64,000 bases of DNA, taken from contig CAYMJU010000033.1 in assembly GCA_964390555.1 (NCBI GenBank), forward strand, positions 6,075 to 70,074, written 5' to 3'. Of this stretch, positions 1 to 7,873 are shown piece after piece (positions within the stretch are counted from its first letter, which is position 1; every line of letters begins with the position of its first letter). This DNA comes from CAVTWS01 sp964390555 (GTDB taxonomy: Bacteria; Actinomycetota; Acidimicrobiia; Acidimicrobiales; SHLQ01). Below the pieces are notes generated by a model. That model saw only the letters and a list, made by a program, of their open reading frames with translations. It was not told the origin of the DNA and did no database searches. A program made the position numbers and the translations under genes.

Positions 1-1
1 T

Positions 2-439
2 CAGATCGACGACCGGGTGCTGGTCAACAAGCTCAGCTACGACCTCCACGAGGTGAACCGCGGCGACATCATCGTGTTCGAGCGCCCCGAGAACCTCGAC
101 GAAGGTGAGATCCACGACCTGATCAAGCGGGTCATCGGGTTGGCCAATGACACCCTCGAGAGCACCGCTGACGGCCGGGTGCTCATCAACGGTCACCTAC
201 TCGAGGAGCCGTACCTCACCAGCAACGTGCTCACGACCGGGATCGGGCACTTACCCGGATGCATCAACCCGCCCGAGGAGACGACCAAGTGCACCGTCCC
301 ACCGGGCCACGTGTTCGTTCTCGGGGACAATCGCAACAACTCTACGGACAGTCGCGTGTTCGGGCCGATCTCCGAGGACCTGATCGTGGGTAGGGCGTTC
401 CTGCGGGTGTGGCCGATCACGACCATCGAGTTCCTCTGA
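2..439 (+). CDS. lepB: Signal peptidase I, C-terminal part (cut by window start)
   Basis: Membrane-bound serine protease that removes signal peptides from exported proteins. The reading frame is open from base 2, so the gene starts upstream of the window and its membrane anchor and catalytic serine region are missing. What remains shows DRVLVNKLSY, then GDIIVF, then the box with the catalytic lysine (LIKRVIGL), and box E GDNRNNSTDSR followed by GPI. These are the ordered conserved boxes of the S26 family. It ends in ITTIEFL just before a convergent glycerophosphodiesterase gene (22 bp gap). Identity is secure; the start cannot be seen. Confidence 0.93.
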   Translation, partial: QIDDRVLVNKLSYDLHEVNRGDIIVFERPENLDEGEIHDLIKRVIGLANDTLESTADGRVLINGHLLEEPYLTSNVLTTGIGHLPGCINPPEETTKCTVPPGHVFVLGDNRNNSTDSRVFGPISEDLIVGRAFLRVWPITTIEFL

Positions 440-461
440 CGTCACCGAGCGGCGCGGGTAC

Positions 462-1175
462 TCAGCCGTACACCTGGCCCAGGGCATCGCTCATCCGGTC
501 GGGGTGATCCGAGTAGACGGCGTCGATGCCCATGTCGAGCGCCTCTATCAGCTGCCGTTCGAACTGGGCGTCCCACGCGAACGCCCGCCGGTCGAATCGA
601 TGGCACATGGTGACGTGCCCCCCCGACCAGTCCTCGACCGGCATGTTGAGGGCGTCGATGCCGCCAGCAGCCAGATCGGCCGCGTGGCGCTCGAGGCCCC
701 GGGTCAGGCGGGCGTAACGGGTCGAGTGCACGAGGTGGGCGCCCGCGGTCGAGTCGCGCCACCTGAGCAGCAGGTCGAGATCGGGGTGGCAGATCCAGGT
801 GCGGTCGACGGCGCGGTGGAGGTTGGCCGATTCCAGGACGAACGGGAGAGCGTCGGGTTCTTTGAGGTCGAGCGAGACGTGGACACCGGGTGGGCACAAG
901 TCGAAGAGCTCGTCGACGGTGGGAACCTCGGCCGGTAGCTCATCGCGGCAGATCTGCCCGATCATCCGGCGGCGCATCCGGCCGCCGACGACACCGTTGT
1001 GATCGAGGACCGCAACCCGGTCCGCGGTGAGCCACACGTCTGATTCGAGGCCAGTGGCGCCCAGGCGAAGCGCGAGCCGGAAGGCCTCGGTCGTGTTCTC
1101 CGGCGCGTGGGCGCGGGCACCCCTGTGGGCGAACAGGATGGGTGGTGCACCGAGCGGCTTCAGTCGAGGTGACAC
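462..1175 (-). CDS. Glycerophosphodiester phosphodiesterase family protein
   Basis: Predicted to hydrolyse glycerophosphodiesters to an alcohol and glycerol 3-phosphate. The 237-residue protein is one GDPD TIM barrel. Near the N-terminus are the metal/active-site motifs FAHRGARAHAPENT and LESDVWLTAD, followed by HNG, and VHVSLDLKEP comes mid-protein. There is no signal peptide, so it is probably cytoplasmic. The start is GTG (MSPRLKP...) and lies 221 bp from the divergent zinc-ribbon gene. The substrate cannot be told from sequence. Confidence 0.88.
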   Translation of the reverse strand: MSPRLKPLGAPPILFAHRGARAHAPENTTEAFRLALRLGATGLESDVWLTADRVAVLDHNGVVGGRMRRRMIGQICRDELPAEVPTVDELFDLCPPGVHVSLDLKEPDALPFVLESANLHRAVDRTWICHPDLDLLLRWRDSTAGAHLVHSTRYARLTRGLERHAADLAAGGIDALNMPVEDWSGGHVTMCHRFDRRAFAWDAQFERQLIEALDMGIDAVYSDHPDRMSDALGQVYG

Positions 1176-1396
1176 GGGATCATCGTGCCTTGTCGTAGTG
1201 GGTCACGCCATCACGAACCCGCGCGCCCAGCGAAATCGGCACGGTTGCGCGCGCAACGTGGTCATGGCGGGGTCGAATTGCCCAATCGGTGAGTTGAAAT
1301 TGATCCATGAGACCCCTCCAGCTTTTCGCCATCTGGTCCGATCACTCAGTCACGGGCAAAGCCAGAACATCGACGTGAGTAGGGGCCTTCAGCACC
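1176..1396. other. Intergenic region between divergent genes
   Basis: Divergent control region of the phosphodiesterase and the zinc-ribbon gene. It contains a perfect 14-bp palindrome GTTGCGCGCGCAAC at 1244-1257, which could be an operator. No convincing coding sequence, RNA gene or -10 element was recognised. Confidence 0.4.
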
Positions 1397-1720
1397 ATGG
1401 CGACAATACGAGCGAGCTGCCAAACCTGCGGGGACGTCGAGCTGACCACACGCGACGTGCGGGTTCGGGTCTGTCTCGATGACAACCGAGGTGAGTACGC
1501 GTTCCGGTGCCCCGCGTGCCGGATGACCGTCGTGAAGGCGGCCGAGCCTCGGACGGTCGACCTGCTGGTGGCGTCGGGCGTGCTCCTCGACACGTGGAGC
1601 TTGCCGGCCGAGCTCCGCGAGCGTCCGACGGGCAACCCGATCACCCACGACGACATCTTGGACTTCCATCGGATCCTCAACGACGAGTCGCAGTTCGCCG
1701 ACGCCCTCAACCGTCTCTGA
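1397..1720 (+). CDS. Small zinc-ribbon protein of unknown function
   Basis: A 107-residue protein. Cys8-x2-Cys11 and Cys38-x2-Cys41 form a likely treble-clef/zinc-ribbon site. The rest is a short alpha/beta tail ending DFHRILNDESQFADALNRL. There is no signal peptide or membrane segment. The start ATG sits in CAGCACCATGG without a clear Shine-Dalgarno. I do not recognise a named family. A role in regulation or protein contact is possible for such isolated zinc ribbons, but nothing in the sequence fixes it. Confidence 0.75.
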   Translation: MATIRASCQTCGDVELTTRDVRVRVCLDDNRGEYAFRCPACRMTVVKAAEPRTVDLLVASGVLLDTWSLPAELRERPTGNPITHDDILDFHRILNDESQFADALNRL

Positions 1721-1781
1721 CACGGCACGTTCGTGCCCGCCGGACATGGTCCGGCCGATCGCAACAGGTTCAGGGGGCGGC

Positions 1782-1787
1782 TACCAT
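1782..1787 (+). promoter_or_regulatory. -10 element TACCAT, likely leaderless start
   Basis: TACCAT ends 7 nt before the GTG at 1795, and no Shine-Dalgarno is present. Transcription would start at or next to the start codon. Confidence 0.45.
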
Positions 1788-1794
1788 CAGCGCC

Positions 1795-1992
1795 GTGTGG
1801 TGGTGGCTGGCTCCGGGGGCGGCGATCCTGCTGTCGGTCGTGGTGCTGGCCACGTGGCTCACGCGGGTGGCCGAAGAGTCAGAGCGCCTGCGAGATTCGT
1901 TCGCTCGGCTGGGCCGCGTCGTCGTCGCGGCTGACGAGGTGAGACGAGACGCTCGTCGGCTCCGCCCTCCGGGCACGCCCACCCACCGGTAG
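1795..1992 (+). CDS. Small single-pass membrane protein upstream of tatB
   Basis: A 65-residue protein starting at GTG 1795 (VWWWLAPGAAILL...). Residues about 3-22 form one transmembrane helix. A charged helix follows (RVAEESERLRDSFARLGRVV) and may be a coiled coil, then a basic tail. It ends 10 bp before tatB. The membrane-helix-plus-amphipathic-helix layout is loosely Tat-like, but there is no Tat signature, so I leave the function open. The -10-like TACCAT 7 nt upstream supports this start over the longer frame that runs through the preceding gene. Confidence 0.6.
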   Translation: MWWWLAPGAAILLSVVVLATWLTRVAEESERLRDSFARLGRVVVAADEVRRDARRLRPPGTPTHR

Positions 1993-1995
1993 ACT
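1990..1995 (+). promoter_or_regulatory. -10 element TAGACT upstream of tatB
   Basis: TAGACT lies 7 nt before the tatB ATG (2003) and overlaps the stop codon of the preceding small gene. It suggests a leaderless tatB transcript. Confidence 0.5.
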
Positions 1996-2002
1996 CGTCC
2001 CA

Positions 2003-2434
2003 ATGGGCAACATCGGTGGTGGCGAGCTCATCCTTGTGCTGCTCGTGGCCCTTGTCGTGCTCGGGCCTCAACGCCTCCCCGGCGCCATGAGGGAAGTCGG
2101 CAAGGTCGTAGGTGAGCTGCGACGGGTCTCGCAGGGATTCAAGGCCGAGCTCGATTCGGCGGCCCGGATGGGCGACGACGACGAGGTCGAGCGCAAAGCG
2201 CGCCAGAAGGGCCGAGCGAGCACCGCGGCTCCCGCGGCGGCGATCGCAGCCGTTCCCACGCCCGCCCCTGACTCGTCGGCGCCTGCCGAGACAGATGGCG
2301 ACGACATCCCGGCGAACGACGACCCGGCGAACGACGATCCGGCTTCGACCGCGGACGCGATCGAGCCCTCGACCGCGTCGCTGACACCTAGCGAACCCGT
2401 GGCCGACCTCGGCGATCCCGCGCCAACGAGCTGA
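2003..2434 (+). CDS. tatB: Twin-arginine translocase TatA/TatB-family subunit
   Basis: A component of the Tat export system for folded proteins in the cytoplasmic membrane. Of 143 residues, about 6-22 are the membrane helix. The hinge LGPQRLPGAMRE follows, then an amphipathic helix (GKVVGELRRVSQGFKAELD). The second half is a low-complexity Ala/Pro/Asp-rich tail with repeated PANDDPANDDPA. The LGPxRLP hinge fits TatB better than TatA, whose usual hinge is FGxxKLP. tatC follows after 2 bp and helY overlaps tatC. This is the tat-helY order known from mycobacteria, where the first gene is tatA, so A versus B remains uncertain. Confidence 0.85.
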   Translation: MGNIGGGELILVLLVALVVLGPQRLPGAMREVGKVVGELRRVSQGFKAELDSAARMGDDDEVERKARQKGRASTAAPAAAIAAVPTPAPDSSAPAETDGDDIPANDDPANDDPASTADAIEPSTASLTPSEPVADLGDPAPTS

Positions 2435-2436
2435 GC

Positions 2437-3237
2437 ATGGCTGCCCCGGCCGCGGCGCCCGTCGAAGCCGGGCGCATGACTCTTGTCGAGCACTTGACCG
2501 AGCTACGTCGGCGCATTGTCACCAGCGTGATAGCGATCGCCGCCGGCGGGGTGGTGTGCTGGATCTTCTACCCCGACATCCTCGACTTCCTTGTCAGGCC
2601 GTACTGCGAGTCGCTTCCGGAGCGAGCTCGCCGGGCGTCGGGCGCCCTCAGCGGTGGGAGCGACGACTGCGCTCTGTTGCAGACCGAGCCGCTCGCCGGA
2701 TTCTCGTTGCGCATGACCGTCGCCGGGTACGGGGGGCTGGTCATCGCCATCCCGGTGGTGCTCTGGCAGGTTTGGCGGTTCATCACACCCGGTCTGTACG
2801 CCCACGAGAAGAAGTGGGCGATCCCGTTCGTCTTGTCGGGCGTGGCCTTGTTCACCCTCGGCGGCGGCCTGGCGTTCTGGACGTTGCCGAAAGCGCTCGA
2901 ATTCCTGATCGACATCGGCGGCCCTGACCTGGTCACGGTGTTCGCGCCGAACGCATACCTGAGCTTCGTGATCAAGATGATCGTCGGGTTCGGGCTCGGT
3001 TTCGAGCTGCCGCTGATCCTGGTGTTCCTCCAGCTCATCGGGGTACTGTCCAACGGCACCCTTCGGCGCGGCCGGCGCTATGCCATGGTCGGCATCGTGG
3101 CCGTCGGCGCCGTGCTGACACCGAGTGGCGATCCGTTCACGTTGATGGCCCTGTCGATACCGTTGTATGTGCTGTACGAAATCTCGATCCTGATCGGTTG
3201 GTGGACCCGAGCGCGAGGTTCGCGCGGCGCAGAGTGA
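2437..3237 (+). CDS. tatC: Sec-independent translocase subunit TatC
   Basis: The signal-recognition core of the Tat translocase, a six-helix inner membrane protein. The 266 residues contain the conserved N-terminal HLTELRRRI before the first helix. The family's FITPGLYAHEKKW segment and FGLGFELPLILVFLQ are both clear. An extra loop with Cys-rich/Ser-rich sequence (residues about 50-75) sits in the first periplasmic loop. It starts 2 bp after tatB, and its TGA overlaps the GTG start of the helicase gene (GTGA), indicating translational coupling. Confidence 0.96.
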   Translation: MAAPAAAPVEAGRMTLVEHLTELRRRIVTSVIAIAAGGVVCWIFYPDILDFLVRPYCESLPERARRASGALSGGSDDCALLQTEPLAGFSLRMTVAGYGGLVIAIPVVLWQVWRFITPGLYAHEKKWAIPFVLSGVALFTLGGGLAFWTLPKALEFLIDIGGPDLVTVFAPNAYLSFVIKMIVGFGLGFELPLILVFLQLIGVLSNGTLRRGRRYAMVGIVAVGAVLTPSGDPFTLMALSIPLYVLYEISILIGWWTRARGSRGAE

Positions 3238-5792
3238 GCGCGCCGGCGGCGGTCGTTCCCGACCGCTTTCAGATCGAAGCGATCGAGGCGCTCGATCAGG
3301 GTCACTCCGTACTCGTCGCGGCCCCGACCGGCTCGGGCAAGACCATGGTTGCCGAGCACGCCATCGCCCGGGCGATCTGCCGCGGCGGTAAGGCGTTCTA
3401 CACCGCACCCATCAAGGCGCTGTCGAACCAGAAGTTCAGGAACTTCCGCGAGATGTACGGCCCGGATCGGGTCGGCCTGCTCACCGGAGATCACAGCATC
3501 AACGGTGATGCCCCTCTGGTGGTCATGACCACCGAAGTGCTGCGCAACATGCTGTACGGCGGGAGCCCCGCGCTGGTGGGGTTGGACTGCGTGATCCTCG
3601 ACGAGGTGCATTACCTCGAGGATCGCTACCGCGGCCCGGTGTGGGAAGAGGTGATCCTGAATCTTCCGCCCGCTGTCAGCCTCGTCTGCCTGTCGGCCAC
3701 CGTGTCCAATAGCGACGAGCTGGGCGAGTGGTTGGAATCGGTTCGGGGCTCGTTTCGCCGTGTCGTGGAGACCGAGCGGCCGGTCGAGTTGACGAATTTC
3801 CTGCTCGTCGGGGACCGCGACTCCGACCGCCGTCACCTGGTTCCGGTCGTCGTCGATGGTCGTCCCAATCGAGACGGCTCCCGGTTTGACGCCGCCGGTC
3901 CGGTGTTGCGCCGCCGTGGGCGGGCCCGACCCGATGGCCGTGGCGGCGACGATCGCGATCGGCGGCACGTGCCCTGGCAGACGCCCCGGCGCCTCGAGGT
4001 GCTCGACGAGCTGGAACGGCGATCGTTGCTCCCGGCGATCGTGTTCGTCTTCAGCCGAGCCGGCTGCGACGACGCCGCCCGGGCCTGTCACCGCTCGGGC
4101 GTCCGGTTCACCGAGGAGGGCGAGCGGGCGCGCATCGAGGCCATCATCGCCGACGCCACCCGTGGGGTGGCCGCCGCGGACCTCGACGTGCTCGGATTCG
4201 ACGAGTGGGCGTCGATCTTGTCGTCGGGTATCGCGTCGCACCACGCCGGCCTGGTGCCGCCATTCAAGGACGCCGTCGAGCGGGCGTTCACCGCAGGGCT
4301 GGTGAAGGTCGTCTTCGCCACCGAGACCCTCGCGCTCGGCATCAACATGCCGGCGCGATCGGTGGTGATCGAGCGGTTGACGAAGTTCACCGGGGAGCGC
4401 CACGAGTTCCTCACGCCGGGCCAGTACACGCAACTCACCGGGCGGGCCGGCCGGCGGGGCCTCGACGCCCAGGGAACCGCGGTCGTGTTGTGGTCACCGT
4501 TCGTGTCGTTCGGCCAACTCGCCGCGTTGGTGTCGAGCTCGCGGTTCGAGCTGCGGTCGGCGTTCCGGCCCACCTACAACATGGCCGCCAACCTCGTCGT
4601 CCGCCACGACCGCGCCGCCGCCATCGATCTGCTCGGACGGTCCTTCGCCCAGTTCCAGAGCGACCGCGGCATCGGCCTCACCCACGTGAGGCTCGATCGC
4701 GCCCGTCGCGATCTTGCCTCCATGAGGCAACAGCTCCAAGGCGCTGAACGCGGCGTGGTCCCGCTCGGGGAACCGGACCGTGCTGACGCCGAGGAGATCG
4801 CGGCCATCGCCGGGTCGTTGCGGCCAGGCGACGTGATCGTCATCGCCCACAGCCGCTTTGCGGTCCTCGGCGTGTCGCGCCGGCGGGGCGGTCGCACGCT
4901 GCTCCGCCTCGTGGACACTTCAGGATCGGTTCACGGGATCGAGGCGAGCGAGCTCGAGCAGTTGACCGAAGCGCGAGGTCGGGTGGAGCTCCCCACGCCC
5001 TTCGCGCCGCACAGTGCCTCTTTCGCCAGCGAGGTGGCGCGCCGCACCCGCAAGGCTCGCTTGCGACCAGCGGCGCCCGGCGCTCGGGCGCGCAGTCGCA
5101 CCGCGACCGTCCCGAGCGATCCGCGACGACGAGTCGATGCGGCCGTAGCGGCGGTCGAGCGACTGGAGCGGCGGGTGCAGAGCGAAGCCGGCTCGCTCGT
5201 CGCCCGGTTCGACACCGTTCTAGACCTGCTCGCTACGTGGGGTCACGTTCGGGCGTGGTCGTTGACCCCGCGCGGCGATGTGCTGCGACGCGTGTATCAC
5301 GAGAGCGATCTGCTCATCGCCGATGCGGTCGTCGATGGTCTGCTCGACGGCCTCGCGGCCCCCGAGCTGGCCGGTGTCGCCTCGCTACTCACCTACGAGC
5401 ACCGCAGCTCCGACCCGGCGCCGCCGCCCTGGTACGCCAGCCGGGCCATGCGCGGAGCCGCAGAAGCGTTGATCGGTCGCGGGCTTCGGCTCCAGGCCGA
5501 CGAGTCTGCTCGGGGTCTGCCCCTGACCCGCCTTCCCGACCCAACCTTCGCCGGACACGCGCACGCCTGGGCCGCGGGCGCCGGGCTCGGCGACGTGACC
5601 GACGAGGTGGTCCGCGCCGGCGACTTCGTCCGCAACGTCCGCCAGCTCGTCGACCTCCTCGAACAGGTCGCCGACGTCAGCCCGGTCGCCGCCACGCAGG
5701 CGACAGCCCGCGAGGCCGTCGAACGCCTCGACAGGGGAGTGGTCGCGGCGGCTCGAGCCCTGCCCGACAACCATGACGACACTGCGCTATGA
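3234..5792 (+). CDS. helY: Ski2-like DEAD/DEAH-box RNA helicase, HelY type
   Basis: ATP-dependent superfamily 2 helicase predicted to act on RNA. Walker A is APTGSGKT, motif II is the DEVH box (ILDEVHYLEDR), motif III is LSATVSNSDE, and motif VI is QLTGRAGRRGLD. A C-terminal DSHCT-like helical region follows. From the chosen GTG at 3234 it is 852 residues, near the mycobacterial HelY size. I chose this start because GTGA overlaps the tatC stop. A TTG at 3198 would add 12 residues inside tatC and looks less likely. The tat-helY linkage matches mycobacteria, though the reason for the pairing is unknown. Confidence 0.92.
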   Translation: MSAPAAVVPDRFQIEAIEALDQGHSVLVAAPTGSGKTMVAEHAIARAICRGGKAFYTAPIKALSNQKFRNFREMYGPDRVGLLTGDHSINGDAPLVVMTTEVLRNMLYGGSPALVGLDCVILDEVHYLEDRYRGPVWEEVILNLPPAVSLVCLSATVSNSDELGEWLESVRGSFRRVVETERPVELTNFLLVGDRDSDRRHLVPVVVDGRPNRDGSRFDAAGPVLRRRGRARPDGRGGDDRDRRHVPWQTPRRLEVLDELERRSLLPAIVFVFSRAGCDDAARACHRSGVRFTEEGERARIEAIIADATRGVAAADLDVLGFDEWASILSSGIASHHAGLVPPFKDAVERAFTAGLVKVVFATETLALGINMPARSVVIERLTKFTGERHEFLTPGQYTQLTGRAGRRGLDAQGTAVVLWSPFVSFGQLAALVSSSRFELRSAFRPTYNMAANLVVRHDRAAAIDLLGRSFAQFQSDRGIGLTHVRLDRARRDLASMRQQLQGAERGVVPLGEPDRADAEEIAAIAGSLRPGDVIVIAHSRFAVLGVSRRRGGRTLLRLVDTSGSVHGIEASELEQLTEARGRVELPTPFAPHSASFASEVARRTRKARLRPAAPGARARSRTATVPSDPRRRVDAAVAAVERLERRVQSEAGSLVARFDTVLDLLATWGHVRAWSLTPRGDVLRRVYHESDLLIADAVVDGLLDGLAAPELAGVASLLTYEHRSSDPAPPPWYASRAMRGAAEALIGRGLRLQADESARGLPLTRLPDPTFAGHAHAWAAGAGLGDVTDEVVRAGDFVRNVRQLVDLLEQVADVSPVAATQATAREAVERLDRGVVAAARALPDNHDDTAL

Positions 5793-5880
5793 GCGAAGCG
5801 CAGCGAGCGAGTGCAGCCGAGGGAGCGCAGCTCCCCGGATGCCGATGGGGTCTGGGGGCGCGTAGCCCCCAGCGACAACT
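5793..5880. repeat. Post-gene GC-rich short repeats and hairpins
   Basis: Directly after the helY stop comes a run of AGCGA/AGCGCAG-type repeats (5793-5830). It is followed by hairpins GGGAGCGCAGCTCCC (5821-5835) and CTGGGGG...CCCCCAG (5852-5872) with a GCGCGTAG-like loop. The second could terminate transcription, but no U-run follows. Similar hairpins follow other plus-strand genes in this window at 7749 and 13795-13931. Confidence 0.6.
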
Positions 5881-5883
5881 TTG

Positions 5884-6492
5884 ATGGGCATCGAGCGGGG
5901 CCGGGACTGGGGATGGCCCGGGACGCTGCCCGAAGGGGCCGCCGTGCTGAGTTCGGACCTCGAGTTGCACGTCGCAGTGCAACGGGTCCTCGAATGCGAC
6001 GCCCCGCTGGTCGTGGGCTTGCTCGGCGGCTCGTTGTGGCGCACATTGGGCGGCGGTACCGACGTTGCTCGGTGGCGATGTGGTCCGGCAACCGTGTTAC
6101 CCGTTGATCTGGTCCGGGCTCGAATCGACGATCGCGACGTGGTCGCCGCCGCCCACCTGGTGGCCCGTCGTCGCACCTGGCTCGGACCGGTGCTCGGGAT
6201 CATGAACGCCGCCCATCTGGGTTCGTGGAACCCGGCCCCGCGGGCCCACCCGGGCGACGGTCGGGTCGACGTGATCGAGGCTCGACTCCCGGTCGGCGAC
6301 GTTTGGGCCGCTCGCCGGCGACTGCCGGCTGGATCGCATGTGCCGCACCCCGCCATCAGCGTGCGCCAGGCGGAGGAAGCAACATTCACCCTCGGGCGGC
6401 GCTGCCGCGTGTGGGTTGACGGTTGGTCCTTCGGGCCCGCGACGGAGCTGACCGTGGAGGTGCTTCCCGGGGCCCTGCACGTCGTCGTGTGA
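5884..6492 (+). CDS. Protein resembling the C-terminal half of diacylglycerol kinase-like enzymes
   Basis: A 202-residue protein from ATG 5884. The stretch GIMNAAHLGSWNPAPRAHPGDGRVDVIEARLP followed by RRRLPAGSHVPHP, a short VRQ strand, then VWVDGWSFGPATELTVEVLPGALHVVV at the end, looks like the beta-sandwich C-terminal domain of YegS/DagK-type lipid kinases (PADG-LDV; DGE; LPGAL). The nucleotide-binding GGDGT motif is absent. It is therefore either a truncated relative or a non-catalytic lipid-binding protein. The similarity is from memory of the family pattern and needs a profile search. Confidence 0.55.
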   Translation: MGIERGRDWGWPGTLPEGAAVLSSDLELHVAVQRVLECDAPLVVGLLGGSLWRTLGGGTDVARWRCGPATVLPVDLVRARIDDRDVVAAAHLVARRRTWLGPVLGIMNAAHLGSWNPAPRAHPGDGRVDVIEARLPVGDVWAARRRLPAGSHVPHPAISVRQAEEATFTLGRRCRVWVDGWSFGPATELTVEVLPGALHVVV

Positions 6493-6509
6493 CGGTGTGT
6501 CCGCCCAAC

Positions 6510-6515
6510 TACGAT
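6510..6515 (+). promoter_or_regulatory. -10 element TACGAT, likely leaderless start
   Basis: TACGAT lies 6 nt before the ATG at 6522 of the M20 amidohydrolase gene. There is no Shine-Dalgarno. Confidence 0.45.
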
Positions 6516-6521
6516 TCGTCG

Positions 6522-7685
6522 ATGACAGCTGATGATGTCGATGCGCTGCGCGCCCGAGTGTTGGCCGACATCAACCGCCGGGCCGGCCGGCTCGTCGAAG
6601 TCTCCCGCACCATCCACGCCCAACCCGAGCTGGCGTTCGCCGAGCACCGAGCCCATGACCTGCTGGCCGGAGAGCTCGAGGCGGCGGGATTGACGGTCGA
6701 GCGCCGTGCGTTCGGTCTGGAGACGGCGTTCCAGGCTCGGGCGGGGACGTCAGGGCCAACGGTTGCCGTGTGCCTCGAGTACGACGCCCTGCCGGGGCTC
6801 GGGCATGGGTGTGGGCACAACATCATCGCCGCGGCCGGACTCGGCGCGGCGATCGCTGTGGCCGCGGTCGCTGACGAGGCTGGTGGGCGGGTTGTCGCCC
6901 TCGGCACCCCGGCCGAGGAGGGCGGTGGTGGCAAGGTGATCATGCTCGACCGCGGAGCTTTCGATGGCATCGACGCGGCGATGATGATCCATCCGGCGGA
7001 CCGCGATCTCACCAGGATCGACAGCATCGCCGTCGCCCCGCTCATCGTCACCTACCACGGCCGTGCTGCCCACGCCGCGGCGGCCCCTCACCTGGGGCGC
7101 AACGCCCTCGACGCCGCCGTCCTCGGGTACATGAACGTCGCGGCGCTACGCCAGCACATCTTGCCCACCGAGAGGATACACGGCGTGTTCACCGAGGCAG
7201 GGGACAAGGCGAACATCGTCCCGGCCCGCGCTGAGGCCGAGTGGTTCGTGCGTTCGCCCACCCTCGAGAGCCTCGAACCGTTGAAGGCGCGAGTAGTGGC
7301 GTGCCTACGGGCAGGCGCCGACGCCGCCGGGTGCGACATCGAGATCGTGTGGTCCGAGACCCCATATGCCCATGTCGCTGACGACGCCGGCCTGCTCGAG
7401 CTGTACTGCCGCAACGCCGCACTCCTCGGCCGGGTGGTCGAGATACCGGGTCCCGACACCAAGGTGTCGGGCTCCACCGACATGGGCAATGTGTCCCAGC
7501 TCGTGCCCTCGATCCACCCGATGGTGCAGGCGGCGCCACCAGGAACCGCCATCCACACCTCCGACTTCGCCGTCCACGCCGCCGGCCCGATGGGCGACGC
7601 GGCCGTGCTCGACGGCGCACGCGCCATGGCGCTCACGATCATCGACATCTGGGCTGCCAGAGCCGGCGACCTCTCAAACGTTTGA
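6522..7685 (+). CDS. M20-family amidohydrolase (AbgB/PM20D2-like)
   Basis: Metal-dependent amidase/peptidase of 387 residues. EYDALPGLGHGCGHN is the M20D metal-binding signature, with GTPAEEGGGGK as the second metal/catalytic segment. A lid dimerisation domain carries YHGRAAHAAAAPHLGRNALDA, and the end has SGSTDMGNVSQ. These fit p-aminobenzoyl-glutamate hydrolase and PM20D2-like dipeptidases rather than ArgE. The start ATG 6522 is supported by a TACGAT box 6 nt upstream. The frame is open further upstream into the previous gene but without a better start. The substrate is unknown, and the neighbours do not help. Confidence 0.87.
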   Translation: MTADDVDALRARVLADINRRAGRLVEVSRTIHAQPELAFAEHRAHDLLAGELEAAGLTVERRAFGLETAFQARAGTSGPTVAVCLEYDALPGLGHGCGHNIIAAAGLGAAIAVAAVADEAGGRVVALGTPAEEGGGGKVIMLDRGAFDGIDAAMMIHPADRDLTRIDSIAVAPLIVTYHGRAAHAAAAPHLGRNALDAAVLGYMNVAALRQHILPTERIHGVFTEAGDKANIVPARAEAEWFVRSPTLESLEPLKARVVACLRAGADAAGCDIEIVWSETPYAHVADDAGLLELYCRNAALLGRVVEIPGPDTKVSGSTDMGNVSQLVPSIHPMVQAAPPGTAIHTSDFAVHAAGPMGDAAVLDGARAMALTIIDIWAARAGDLSNV

Positions 7686-7686
7686 T

Positions 7687-7856
7687 CGCAGGCGCTCGGC
7701 GGCGCTGCGGGGTCACCCGACTCGCGTACCCGAGCGCTGGCTTTCTCGGGGGCTGCGCCCCCGACGGCGCGAGCGCCTCCCCATCGGCGGCGGGGGCCCT
7801 ACCCCGCCGCAGGCGCTCGGCGGCGCTGCGGGGTCACCCGACTCGCGTACCCGAGC
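7687..7856. repeat. Two perfect 49-bp direct repeats flanking a hairpin
   Basis: The 49 bp at 7687-7735 recur without mismatch at 7808-7856 (offset 121 bp). Both begin CGCAGGCGCTCGGCGGCGCT. Between them is the hairpin TCGGGGGCTGCGCCCCCGA (7749-7767), a possible terminator for the M20 gene. The second copy ends 4 bp before the -10 of the ThyX-like gene. Confidence 0.9.
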
Positions 7857-7859
7857 ACC

Positions 7860-7865
7860 TAGGCT
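7860..7865 (+). promoter_or_regulatory. -10 element TAGGCT of the ThyX-like gene
   Basis: TAGGCT lies 8 nt before the GTG at 7874, consistent with a leaderless or near-leaderless mRNA. Confidence 0.45.
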
Positions 7866-7873
7866 CACGCAGC

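Noticed and set aside
3198..3233. Upstream TTG start for helY
   Set aside because: It would lie inside tatC with a rare start codon; the GTG at 3234 overlaps the tatC stop in the usual coupled manner.
3078..4433. Long minus-strand open frame (451 codons) opposite helY
   Set aside because: It lies antisense to a clear helicase with all motifs; its composition is that of a high-GC shadow frame.
7682..7873. N-terminal extension of the ThyX-like protein through the 49-bp repeats
   Set aside because: The frame is open by chance in GC-rich repeat DNA; the TAGGCT box and family alignment support the GTG at 7874.
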